64,000 bases of DNA from Methylophaga sp. (GTDB lineage Bacteria > Pseudomonadota > Gammaproteobacteria > Nitrosococcales > Methylophagaceae): positions 62,001 through 126,000 of the forward strand of contig JALSLH010000083.1 in NCBI GenBank assembly GCA_026988435.1, given 5' to 3'. The notes under the pieces are model-generated. The model worked only from the letters and a program-made list of their open reading frames with translations, had not been told where the DNA came from and searched no databases. This document shows positions 46,976 through 56,071 of this stretch, piece by piece (the stretch's first letter is position 1; every line of letters begins with the position of its first letter). Made by a program: the position numbers and the translations under genes.

Positions 46976-47299
46976 TTATTTTGGGGTGTAGTTTGCTTCT
47001 GGCCATAGCTCATTAATTTCGTCCGCCTGTTGTTGCGCACTAAACCTTTCCCAAGTTATACCATTAACATCTTTTTCTTCACTAAAATTTGATGCTTCGT
47101 CATCTTCCCAGCCTAAGTGCCTTAATTCACCTGGCGTGCATGATTGATCTTGTCTTATTGAAACATTTAATGAGTCTGTTCGCCAAAGTGCATATTCGTT
47201 TTTTACATATGAGCATGGCTCCATACCAAGGCGCACACTATAATCTTTAATTGTTTCTTCAATTATATTTGTAGAAATGGCGATATGTAATTTCTTCAC
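46976..47299 (-). CDS. Cassette-encoded small protein, possible VOC/glyoxalase-like fold
   Basis: HIAISTNIIEETIKDYSVRLGMEPCSYVKNEYALWRTDSLNVSIRQ; GTG start preceded by AAGGA, stop adjacent to attC-2. Confidence 0.65.
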   Translation of the reverse strand: MKKLHIAISTNIIEETIKDYSVRLGMEPCSYVKNEYALWRTDSLNVSIRQDQSCTPGELRHLGWEDDEASNFSEEKDVNGITWERFSAQQQADEINELWPEANYTPK

Positions 47300-47314
47300 T
47301 ATTTTTCCTTTTGA

Positions 47315-47445
47315 GTTCTAACGCCAAATTCAGTGGCCGCTGGCAGATATAAGATGAACTCTGCAAACACACTGAACTTTGATGTAAAAGTGACCTCTGA
47401 TAAAAACTGCGCTGCCAGCGGTCGACTGGAATTTATTGTTATAAC
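47315..47445 (-). other. attC-like integron recombination site with long loop (attC-3)
   Basis: GTTCTAACGCCAAATTCAGTGGCCGCTGGCAG ... CTGCCAGCGGTCGACTGGAATTTATTGTTATAAC, imperfect inverted arms and terminal cores. Confidence 0.82.
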
Positions 47446-47813
47446 CGTTCATTTTCTATTCTGTGTAATTCTTGAATATCTGGCTCTGGAAAATTTTCAC
47501 AAACTATATATTCTTGAAGGTTTAACACATTAACTTTTTGTAATGCTAACAGCTCTTCAACGGCTCTTTTTTCAACGCTTATTTTCCCTGAACCTGCCCA
47601 GTGACGATTACTTCCTTTTTGTTTAATCCCTGAGATCCAGTATTCATTTCCATTCGAAAAATCAAAGTAATTACCCGAAACACCATGCCCCTTTTTTAAA
47701 GACATTTGATTAAAATAGATTGTTGAACCGCTACGTGACTCTTTAATAGTAGCAATCCAAGCAGGCCCGGAGTCCCCGAAATCAGATTTTAGTTCAATAT
47801 ACTTAATCATCAT
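47439..47813 (-). CDS. Cassette-encoded conserved small protein of unknown function
   Basis: MMIKYIELKSDFGDSGPAWIATIKESRSGSTIYFNQMSLKKGHGVSGNYFDFSNGNEYWISGIKQKGSNRHWAGSGKI; stop lies within attC-3. Confidence 0.72.
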   Translation of the reverse strand: MMIKYIELKSDFGDSGPAWIATIKESRSGSTIYFNQMSLKKGHGVSGNYFDFSNGNEYWISGIKQKGSNRHWAGSGKISVEKRAVEELLALQKVNVLNLQEYIVCENFPEPDIQELHRIENERL

Positions 47814-47827
47814 TTAGATATTTTGAG

Positions 47828-47985
47828 GTTATAACAATTATTATACACCCCTAAAAGGTGCATAAAAAACAACCTAAAGGTGTATAACCAAATTTAAATA
47901 TTATTTTACCCATATAAAACAATCCATTAGTAAATGTAAGTGCACCTTTAGTTAAAAGTAAATACACCTTGTGAAGTTGTTAGAC
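47828..47985 (-). other. Possible fourth attC-like site or array edge (attC-4)
   Basis: Minus-strand GTCTAACAACTTC ... AATTGTTATAAC with shared CTAAAAGGTGCA/ACTAAAGGTGCA blocks; weaker arm pairing than the other sites. Confidence 0.45.
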
Positions 47986-48085
47986 TAATTTTGTTCAAAA
48001 TGTCGTTTTAAAGCATTCTAGCATGTGTGTTGAGAAAAGTTATGCCGACTGCGATAGGCGGTCTAGTCTGTTGATGAAAAAATCC

Positions 48086-48118
48086 CCGGTTAACGCATGT
48101 TTTCGTTAACCGAGGTAT
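48086..48118 (-). terminator. Terminator-like hairpin downstream of creD
   Basis: CGGTTAACG-CATGTTTT-CGTTAACCG with T/A-rich flanks. Confidence 0.6.
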
Positions 48119-48124
48119 TTAATA

Positions 48125-49645
48125 TTATGCCTTTTCTGAACCAATATTACGCGTCAAAAACATCATCACCGCTAGCACTATAAGCAACAGTACGGTGCCA
48201 CCCATTAAGGCATGATCTTCTAGTTTTAGTAATGAATACAACATAAAATAGAGCCCTGATAGTAATGTTGCGATTAGACCTGTTCGTCCTATACTTCTTA
48301 ATGCGGCATAGGCATAGAGGCTAATCATGCTAATGATGATGCCGGCGGCAGATAGGTAGGCGGTGAAAAAGCCGGTTTGTTCAGCTAATGACAATAGCGT
48401 TAAATAGAACATAGAAAGTGCTAGACCAATCATGCCATATTGCACGATATGTAGGCGCTTGCCGATGCCTAATTCAAATAAAAGAAACGTGATGTAGGTC
48501 AGAATAAAGAACAGTGAACCGTATTTAATGGCACGGGTTATTTTTGAATACAGTGAATCGGCTTCAAATAAATTAACACCGGCTGTAAATTCTTCAACAT
48601 CGAAGTTTTGAGTTTCTAATGTCCATAGTTGGGGGTAACTTCTGGCTAGATGTGGCACTGACCAGTTTGCCTTAAAGCCTTCATCGCTGATGGTGGGTTC
48701 TTCTGGCAGGACATTGCCTTGGAAGCTAGGATGTGGCCAGTTAGAGCTAATGGTCACATTTGTTGTTTTACCAAAAGGACTAAAATAAAAGCCGTTGCTA
48801 CCATTAATGTTCATCGTTAGTGAGAAGTTAAAACTATCTTGTTGAGACTCTGTGCCTTCGGCTGGAATAGTGAGCGGGGCGTGAAAGCCATTAACAATGG
48901 TTTTGCTTAATTTAGTGCTGGGTCCAAAGTCGACTTGTTGATGTGCTGTATTAGGCATGTTCCACGATAAACTTGAAATTTTATTAATGGCTTGCGTGTC
49001 TGATATTCCTAGGGTAAACCATGCTTTATCCCAATGGATTTCATCGATGTGTTTCGATAGGCTGCTGATATCTGGGCGCTTAAAGTTACCTGATATTTTA
49101 ACATCGGCAGTATAAACCAAGGCTTCATAAAGACTTCGCTTGCGAGTTGTTGAAAGCAGGTTTGCATCGATATTTAAATCTTCAGGCAATATAATGGCTG
49201 TGCGTTCATTGTAATGCGTTTTGTCTACTTTTCGTTCAAAACCATTGGCATCTGTGAGCACTTTTACGGTGGTGATTTTTTCTGTGTAGGGCACGATTAA
49301 TACTGGGCCTTGTAGGTTTTGTTGTTGCCCCCAAGTGCTCGAAATATCATGCAATACATCGTGGTAGAGTGCATTACGTTCATTGACTATATCGGCCACC
49401 ATGCCGAGTGGAATATTCATTAAGCCCACTAACACGGCAATTAAACCAAATCGAAAAATAAGCGAGCTATTGAGCCGCTTAAAATCAGAAAGATAGCTTT
49501 TTACGTTGTTTCCTTCTGTCCTCATACCTTCTGTTGAGGGCTTTAAGAATCCGATCTTTCGCGCCATAAAGATAGCAAAAAAGACAATTCCTGCCATTCC
49601 TGCCAGTAAAAATAAAAGCCCAATCAATCCAAATATAATTTCCAT
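48125..49645 (-). CDS. creD: Inner membrane protein CreD
   Basis: RFGLIAVLVGLMNIPLGMVADIVNERNALYHDVLHDISSTWGQQQNLQGPVLIVPY; C-terminal TM bundle. Confidence 0.92.
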   Translation of the reverse strand: MEIIFGLIGLLFLLAGMAGIVFFAIFMARKIGFLKPSTEGMRTEGNNVKSYLSDFKRLNSSLIFRFGLIAVLVGLMNIPLGMVADIVNERNALYHDVLHDISSTWGQQQNLQGPVLIVPYTEKITTVKVLTDANGFERKVDKTHYNERTAIILPEDLNIDANLLSTTRKRSLYEALVYTADVKISGNFKRPDISSLSKHIDEIHWDKAWFTLGISDTQAINKISSLSWNMPNTAHQQVDFGPSTKLSKTIVNGFHAPLTIPAEGTESQQDSFNFSLTMNINGSNGFYFSPFGKTTNVTISSNWPHPSFQGNVLPEEPTISDEGFKANWSVPHLARSYPQLWTLETQNFDVEEFTAGVNLFEADSLYSKITRAIKYGSLFFILTYITFLLFELGIGKRLHIVQYGMIGLALSMFYLTLLSLAEQTGFFTAYLSAAGIIISMISLYAYAALRSIGRTGLIATLLSGLYFMLYSLLKLEDHALMGGTVLLLIVLAVMMFLTRNIGSEKA

Positions 49646-49770
49646 TATTTCACCTTGTGTCAGTTGTTAAAAAGTAACGGTTACAAGTGTAGGTGTTAGA
49701 TATGGAGTTCTTGTGGTGTAAATAAGGAGTTTTTGTGCAGATTTGATTTTCTATTGAATGTTTGGGATAG

Positions 49771-49801
49771 AGATCCCGGCTAAAAGCCTACCGGGATGAC
49801 G
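49771..49801. repeat. REP-like palindrome
   Basis: AGATCCCGGCTAAAAGCCTACCGGGATGACG. Confidence 0.75.
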
Positions 49802-49819
49802 AAAACAAACTGAACTATC

Positions 49820-51373
49820 TTATCCAGAGTTCAGGGTAATAATAAAATGAGCACCAATGTCAGTGGGTTCAGCATGGATAGTGCCTCTCCATGCTTTAAG
49901 CGTAGATTCAATAATACCTAAACCCAGGCCTGTGCCACCCGTGTCACGGCGAGTAGTGAAAAAAGGTGTAAAAATACGGCTTCGATTAGCAGGTGAAATG
50001 CCGGTGCCATTATCATGGATAGAGAGTTGTAGTTGTTCATCGCTATGGCTCAATTTAATAAGCACTTTATTCGCTTTATGTTGCAGGCTATTGTCGAATA
50101 AATTAGCAAAGACAAGTGTTAATGCCTCGACTGAGACGCTTATATTTTCATCGAGGCTATCATCTAAGATCAGCTTAAGTTGTTTTGCTTTATAAATAGC
50201 TTGTAACTGGTTTAAAACCTGCAAAATATTACAGGTTTCTGTTGATGCTTGCAGTGCATCCGCTCTAGCCTGTTGTAGTAGACGTGTGACCAGATTTTCT
50301 AATCGTTTGGTATCTTGTTGAAGATTATCCAAAAAGCGCTGGCGCTGCTCAACGGGCATCTCATCTAAATGATCTTGTAAAAGTTCTAATGTGCCTTGTA
50401 TTGATGTGAGCGGGGTTTTAAATTCGTGCGACACATGTGCTGCAAATTGCTCAATATATTGCGTGCGTTCATGCACTATTTGTGACATTTCAGCAAAGCT
50501 GTTTGACAGTTCAGCTAGCTCATAGGTGCCAGGTTGTTGAATGGCATTAATTGTTTCAACTTCGCCTCGTGTTACTTTTTTTGTTTGGTCGATTAATTCT
50601 CGAATAGGTCGTGATAAACGCGATGAGATAAATAAGACGATTAGGCTAGTGACACCTAGCAATAAAAGGGCAATAAAAAATACCCGGCCTTTAATGCCAT
50701 CAAGGTGTTTTAATATGTTTTGAGGTGTGCGAGATAGGTAGACCACGCCGTAAACACGACCTTGATCGATGATCGGAAAGGCGGTGAACACTCGAATTCC
50801 AGTGCCACGGCTCAGTGATGCAAGGGGAGGTTGCGCTTGATCAGATATCCGCTGACGCAATACAGAACGGTATTTGCCTTTTAATGCGGCTTGAACTTCT
50901 TCAATGTGAGCAAATGACAAGCCTATTTCTTCACGCCCCGCGATGACGATGCCATTTTCATCAAGAATTCTGATCCCTGCCAAGGTAAATTGTTGGGTAT
51001 TACGCAAGATAGTTTGCATTTTTTGCCCAGCTTGTTTTGCTACTAGATTTTCAGATGCTGGACTATCTAAAACTATTCCATCGGGGCGAGGAGGCAATGT
51101 TTGTTGTTTTGATAGATCTAATTCAGGTTTGATAGGGGTGTAATGACCACTTAATAAAGTGTGGTTCTTATTAATTAATTGGCGGTATACAGCTGCAAAA
51201 GCAGCCGACTGCGTGATTAGCTCTAATTCAGTCTTTTGAACGAGCTCATTTTCATAAAAACGAAAGAAATATAAACTGCCGAGAGGTAAAAGTAATATGG
51301 ATAACATGAGCAGTAATAAGATAGTGCGAAGCCGAAATAGTCGCTTGCTCTGAGGTGTTGCGTTTATATGCAT
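49820..51373 (-). CDS. creC: Sensor histidine kinase (CreC-like)
   Basis: HAMP, HVSHEFKTPLTSIQGTLELL, FTTRRDTGGTGLGLGI; between creB-like and creD. Confidence 0.82.
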   Translation of the reverse strand: MHINATPQSKRLFRLRTILLLLMLSILLLPLGSLYFFRFYENELVQKTELELITQSAAFAAVYRQLINKNHTLLSGHYTPIKPELDLSKQQTLPPRPDGIVLDSPASENLVAKQAGQKMQTILRNTQQFTLAGIRILDENGIVIAGREEIGLSFAHIEEVQAALKGKYRSVLRQRISDQAQPPLASLSRGTGIRVFTAFPIIDQGRVYGVVYLSRTPQNILKHLDGIKGRVFFIALLLLGVTSLIVLFISSRLSRPIRELIDQTKKVTRGEVETINAIQQPGTYELAELSNSFAEMSQIVHERTQYIEQFAAHVSHEFKTPLTSIQGTLELLQDHLDEMPVEQRQRFLDNLQQDTKRLENLVTRLLQQARADALQASTETCNILQVLNQLQAIYKAKQLKLILDDSLDENISVSVEALTLVFANLFDNSLQHKANKVLIKLSHSDEQLQLSIHDNGTGISPANRSRIFTPFFTTRRDTGGTGLGLGIIESTLKAWRGTIHAEPTDIGAHFIITLNSG

Positions 51374-52053
51374 GCGCTTAGTTTATAGCCAACACCGTGT
51401 TGAGTCTCGATAATATTGTTACAGCCTGCTGTTGAGAATTTTTGACGAATATGACGGATATGACTATCAATAGTGCGGTCACTGACCACAATATTATGTT
51501 GATAAGCACCATCCATAATGGCATTTCGACTATAAATGATTTTAGGGTTGTTAATCATTTGAGCTAAGATTGAAAACTCTACGGCAGTGAGTGAAATATC
51601 TTTTTCATCCCAGCGAACAGTGTGTTGTTCGATATTGATCTGTAATCGACCATGAATTAGGTCTTTTTCATCCGCATCGCCGACTTTTTGAGCTTGTGTA
51701 CGTTTTAGAATGGCTTTAATCCGGGCAACTAACTCTCTAGGGCTAAAAGGTTTGGTGACATAATCATCACCGCCAATCTCAAGCCCGAGAATGCGGTCAA
51801 TTTCATCATCACGAGATGATAAAAATAAAATGGGAATATCTGATATTTTACGGATTTCTCGGCAACACTCTAGCCCGTCCATTTCAGGCATATTTATATC
51901 TAAAACGATTAAGTCGAAAGACGATTGTTTTAACAGCGTGATCGCTTGTTGGCCATGAGTCGCATTGCTGACCCGTAAGTCAGCTTTTTCAAGAGCAAAA
52001 TTGATGACTTCGCGAATATGTAAATCATCATCTACGATTAGAATATTTGCCAT
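51364..52053 (-). CDS. creB: OmpR-family response regulator (CreB-like)
   Basis: Receiver IVLDINMPEMDG and winged-helix GVGYKLSA C-terminus. Confidence 0.85.
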   Translation of the reverse strand: MANILIVDDDLHIREVINFALEKADLRVSNATHGQQAITLLKQSSFDLIVLDINMPEMDGLECCREIRKISDIPILFLSSRDDEIDRILGLEIGGDDYVTKPFSPRELVARIKAILKRTQAQKVGDADEKDLIHGRLQINIEQHTVRWDEKDISLTAVEFSILAQMINNPKIIYSRNAIMDGAYQHNIVVSDRTIDSHIRHIRQKFSTAGCNNIIETQHGVGYKLSACI

Positions 52054-52061
52054 GAATTCTA

Positions 52062-53048
52062 CTAATTTGCCCGAATAAATAATTGTGCTTTTTTCATTAA
52101 ATCAAAAGGTGCTGATTGGCTACCCATAAATACTTTTAAAAAGTCATCACTGGTGAGTGGTTGCTCAGGATCGATGCTGATTAGTAATTGATTAGGTTGT
52201 TGGGTAAATTTTATAAGTTCTTCAATCATTAGTGAGTAAACTGGGTTGTAATCGTGCAAGGCAGATTGCATTTGCCGTAATTGAGTAACAGCTTGCTGAG
52301 TTAATTGCTCATTGCTTAAGCCTGTTTGTTTTGACGATACGGTACGTATTTTTTCGATTAAACCCGTATTATTAAAGCTGATAGAAAGGCTATTTAAGGT
52401 GGTTGCTAATAAATCGAGTGTTAAATTATCTGACAGAAGCGACTCATTAGTTTTGACATAGGCTAACCAGCCTGTATTACCTAAAGATACATTCGCTTTA
52501 ATACTAAAATTATCGTTAACAGATTGTTGGATTAGTGCTGTTAGCAGCCCTGTTTTTTCATCCATATTGTAGTTTGCATGAGTAGAAAAATGTAGCTCAT
52601 TTCCCATTACATCGACAAAGGATTGTAAGTCGGGATCATTACCGATCATGTCATCATCTAAAATTATCATTCCATCTGAGATATCGATACTCATTGACAA
52701 GGGTAGGTGATCTTGATTTTTTGCAGAAAATGCCTGCCAGTTTAAACCTGAAATAACGAGTTTACCCAAAACAATATCGGGTTCTTGTTCGTTACCCTGA
52801 ATTTTAAAATTTTGTAGGGTAATGCTACGGGCTAAAGGTGAGGTATCAATTGCATCGTAGCTAAGATCAACACCTTGTATTTTGGCATCTTCGACCATTG
52901 ATAGCATCGATTGTTCAGCTTGTGAGTCGGCTTGATTATCAATATAGGCATAGAGGCCAGCTACGATTAGGGTGATTAATATTATAATTGTGATAATTGA
53001 TACATTGCCGCGCTTTTTATTGATTGCTAATTTCACCGGTAACTCCAT
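52062..53048 (-). CDS. Membrane-anchored AsmA/DUF945-like hypothetical protein
   Basis: N-terminal TM then DLSYDAIDTSPLARSITLQNFKI extracytoplasmic domain. Confidence 0.5.
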   Translation of the reverse strand: MELPVKLAINKKRGNVSIITIIILITLIVAGLYAYIDNQADSQAEQSMLSMVEDAKIQGVDLSYDAIDTSPLARSITLQNFKIQGNEQEPDIVLGKLVISGLNWQAFSAKNQDHLPLSMSIDISDGMIILDDDMIGNDPDLQSFVDVMGNELHFSTHANYNMDEKTGLLTALIQQSVNDNFSIKANVSLGNTGWLAYVKTNESLLSDNLTLDLLATTLNSLSISFNNTGLIEKIRTVSSKQTGLSNEQLTQQAVTQLRQMQSALHDYNPVYSLMIEELIKFTQQPNQLLISIDPEQPLTSDDFLKVFMGSQSAPFDLMKKAQLFIRAN

Positions 53049-53196
53049 TTTAGGGTCATTTTCAAGGGTAGAGTAGCGATAATACGCTAATTATTAATTA
53101 GCTGAAATGCAAATACGTCACAAATTTGAACAGTACAAATGATAATGGCCATATACGGTATAATGGGCAGTTAAATTTATCTTAAGGAAGCATAAT

Positions 53197-54687
53197 ATGC
53201 TGTTATCAGCGAAACAAGACTGGCTGGGGAATATTAGAGGAGACATTCTTGCCGGAATTGTTGTTGCTTTGGCGTTAGTGCCAGAAGCGATTGCTTTTTC
53301 AATTATTGCTGGCGTTGATCCTAAGGTGGGGCTTTATGCCTCATTTGCCATCGCTGTGATGATTGCTATTGTCGGTGGGCGAGCCGGAATGATTTCTGCG
53401 GCAACGGCGGCAACGGCTTTATTAATGGTGACATTAGTAAAAGATCACGGTTTACAGTATTTATTAGCTGCGACCGTGTTAGCGGGTGTTTTACAAATTG
53501 TGGCGGGTTACCTTAATCTTCATAAGTTTATGAGCTTTATTTCTAAGTCAGTGATGACAGGTTTTTTAAATGCTTTAGCTATTCTTATCTTCATGGCGCA
53601 ACTTCCAGAGTTAACAGGTGTAACGTGGCATGTCTACGCTTTAACAGCGCTAGGACTGGGGATCATCTACTTATTCCCCTATGTACCCAAATTAGGGCAA
53701 TTACTACCTTCTCCTCTAGTTAATATTGTGGTGATCACACTGATTGTTTATTTTATGGGCATTGATGTTCGTACTATCGGTGATATGGGTGAGTTGCCAG
53801 ATACTCTGCCCATATTTTTGTGGCCTGATGTACCACTTAATTTTGAAACATTACAAATTATCTTCCCATATTCAATTTCGATAGCCATTGTGGGTTTATT
53901 GGAATCATTAATGACAGCCAATGTAATTGATGAATTAACCGATACGGAAAGTGATAAAAAACGCGAATGTAAAGGGCAGGGTATTGCTAATATCGGTTCA
54001 GGCTTGATTGGCGGTATGGCAGGTTGTGCGATGATTGGTCAGTCCATAATCAATGTAAAATCGGGTGGCCGTGGCCGCTTGTCTACCATGGTTGCGGGGA
54101 CATTTTTATTGATCTTAGTCGTCTTTTTAAGTGATATTTTATCCATTGTGCCGATGGCGGCTTTAGTTGCAGTGATGATTATGGTGTCTATTGGTACCTT
54201 TGACTGGGGTTCTATCAAGTCACTTAAAACCAACCCAACCAGTGCCTCAACAGTGATGGTTGCAACAGTGATTGTGGTGGTGTGGACACATAACCTGGCA
54301 TTTGGTGTGTTTACTGGTATTTTGATTGGCTCATTATTTATGGCGCAACGCTTAAGCCAGTTTATGTATGTTGATTCTGATTATAATGAGGATACAGATA
54401 CACGAACGTATACAATTATCGGGCAGGTTTTCTTTAATTCATCAGATAAATTTATTGCCTTTTTTGATTTTAAAGAAGCCGTTGATAAAATAGTGATTGA
54501 TGTTCATCGTGCCCATTTTTGGGATATTACTGCAGTTGCCGCTCTTGATAAAGTGGTGATTAAATTGCGTCGTGAAGGTGCAGATGTCAGTATTATCGGT
54601 TTAAATGATGCTAGTGAAACCTTGCTTGATAAATTTGCCGTGCATGATAAACCTGAAGAGATTGAAAAAATTATGGGGGGACATTGA
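53197..54687 (+). CDS. SulP family anion transporter with STAS domain
   Basis: [36 protein letters not shown]-terminal STAS-like region. Confidence 0.92.
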   Translation: MLLSAKQDWLGNIRGDILAGIVVALALVPEAIAFSIIAGVDPKVGLYASFAIAVMIAIVGGRAGMISAATAATALLMVTLVKDHGLQYLLAATVLAGVLQIVAGYLNLHKFMSFISKSVMTGFLNALAILIFMAQLPELTGVTWHVYALTALGLGIIYLFPYVPKLGQLLPSPLVNIVVITLIVYFMGIDVRTIGDMGELPDTLPIFLWPDVPLNFETLQIIFPYSISIAIVGLLESLMTANVIDELTDTESDKKRECKGQGIANIGSGLIGGMAGCAMIGQSIINVKSGGRGRLSTMVAGTFLLILVVFLSDILSIVPMAALVAVMIMVSIGTFDWGSIKSLKTNPTSASTVMVATVIVVVWTHNLAFGVFTGILIGSLFMAQRLSQFMYVDSDYNEDTDTRTYTIIGQVFFNSSDKFIAFFDFKEAVDKIVIDVHRAHFWDITAVAALDKVVIKLRREGADVSIIGLNDASETLLDKFAVHDKPEEIEKIMGGH

Positions 54688-55559
54688 AAATGAGTTCAAC
54701 TAAAAAGTGCGTGCTTGCGTGCATTGATGGATCTGAGTTGGGTAATGCTGTTTCAGGTTACGCTATTTGGCTATCACAAAATAGCCAGTCTCCGATCAAG
54801 TTTTTACATACTATTGAGCATTCACATCGCACTGAACATGCCCACCATGAAGGCACTATCACGCCCAATATGAAAGAGCACTTATTAGATGAATTATCTG
54901 ATGAAGAGCGTTCTGAAAGCAAGCAGCTTATTGCCCAAGGCAAGGATATATTGAATAAAGCTCGCCAAATGGCTGAGCAAGCAGGCTTAAGTGAAATCAT
55001 TGCTAAACAACGCCATGGCACGCTGCCTGATGCGTTATCAGATTTAGAATCTGAAATAGTGATGGTTGTATTAGGTTCAAAAGGCGAAGATCATGATGGC
55101 CATAAAAAAGGTTTAGGATCGCAACTAGAAGAAGCGATTCGGGCGATTCATACACCGGTGTTTATTGTAAAAGATGAAAAGCTATCTGAACCTAAAAAGT
55201 TGATGTTTGCATACAATGGCAGTCCAACATCTAAAATAGCGCTAGAGTTTATAAAACAAGGCACTTTTTGCACTGCCTCATTAGAGGTTCATTTAGTTTG
55301 TGTTCATAAAAACTTGGTGGATGCGGAGAAATTAGTCGTAGAAGGACAACGTGTTTTAGCTGAGGGTGATATCAATACAAAAACAAAAGCGCTGGAGGGC
55401 GAAGCCGCTGAAGAGCTAATTCGTTATCAGCAAGACAATGACATTGATACCATAGCAATGGGTGCGTTTAGTCATGGCAAAGTCCATGGTTTGTTTTTCG
55501 GTAGTTTTACTACACAAATGCTATTAGAAAGTAGCGCTAACTTTTTGTTAATACGATGA
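54684..55559 (+). CDS. Tandem universal stress protein (UspA family)
   Basis: VLACIDGSELGNAVSGYA and second domain LMFAYNGSPTSKIALEF...AMGAFSHGKVHGLFFGS. Confidence 0.88.
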   Translation: MKMSSTKKCVLACIDGSELGNAVSGYAIWLSQNSQSPIKFLHTIEHSHRTEHAHHEGTITPNMKEHLLDELSDEERSESKQLIAQGKDILNKARQMAEQAGLSEIIAKQRHGTLPDALSDLESEIVMVVLGSKGEDHDGHKKGLGSQLEEAIRAIHTPVFIVKDEKLSEPKKLMFAYNGSPTSKIALEFIKQGTFCTASLEVHLVCVHKNLVDAEKLVVEGQRVLAEGDINTKTKALEGEAAEELIRYQQDNDIDTIAMGAFSHGKVHGLFFGSFTTQMLLESSANFLLIR

Positions 55560-56071
55560 AAAAATTTGGCGAAGAAGGGTCATATGAAGATGAATGGGAA
55601 TTTGAGAAAAGTAAATCTCAGATAAAACGTGAATTATTAGCCTTAAAAGACTTAGGCAAAGAATTACTTAAATTACCGGTTAAAGATCTTGATAAACTTA
55701 ATTTGTCTGAACGTTTGTATGAGGCGCTTGTAAAAGCCCAAGGCATGACAAAAGGCGCCTTAAAACGGCAAACGGGTACGATTGGCGGTTTAATGGTCCA
55801 TGAAGACTACGATGAGATTAAACTGAGTATTGACAAAATACGCCAGCAGCACAATGGTGAAATTAAACAGTTTCACCAACTCGAAATATGGCGAGATCAA
55901 CTGCTGACTGGTGATAATGAAGTGATGACTACGTTACGCAATCGATTCGAAGCGTTTGATATTCAGCATGTTAGGCAATTAATCAGAAATGCTAATAAAG
56001 AAGTTGAGCAAGAAAAACCGCCAAAATCGGCGCGTATTTTATTTAAATACCTACAACAGCTTAGCTCTTAG
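55556..56071 (+). CDS. darP: DarP/YjgA ribosome-associated protein (DUF615)
   Basis: SKSQIKRELLALKDLGKELLKLP and RQTGTIGGLMVHEDYDEI; reduced match elsewhere. Confidence 0.88.
   Translation: MKKFGEEGSYEDEWEFEKSKSQIKRELLALKDLGKELLKLPVKDLDKLNLSERLYEALVKAQGMTKGALKRQTGTIGGLMVHEDYDEIKLSIDKIRQQHNGEIKQFHQLEIWRDQLLTGDNEVMTTLRNRFEAFDIQHVRQLIRNANKEVEQEKPPKSARILFKYLQQLSS

Noticed and set aside
47333-47533. 66-aa plus-strand ORF
   Set aside because: Runs through attC-3 and opposite the cassette gene; most likely spurious.
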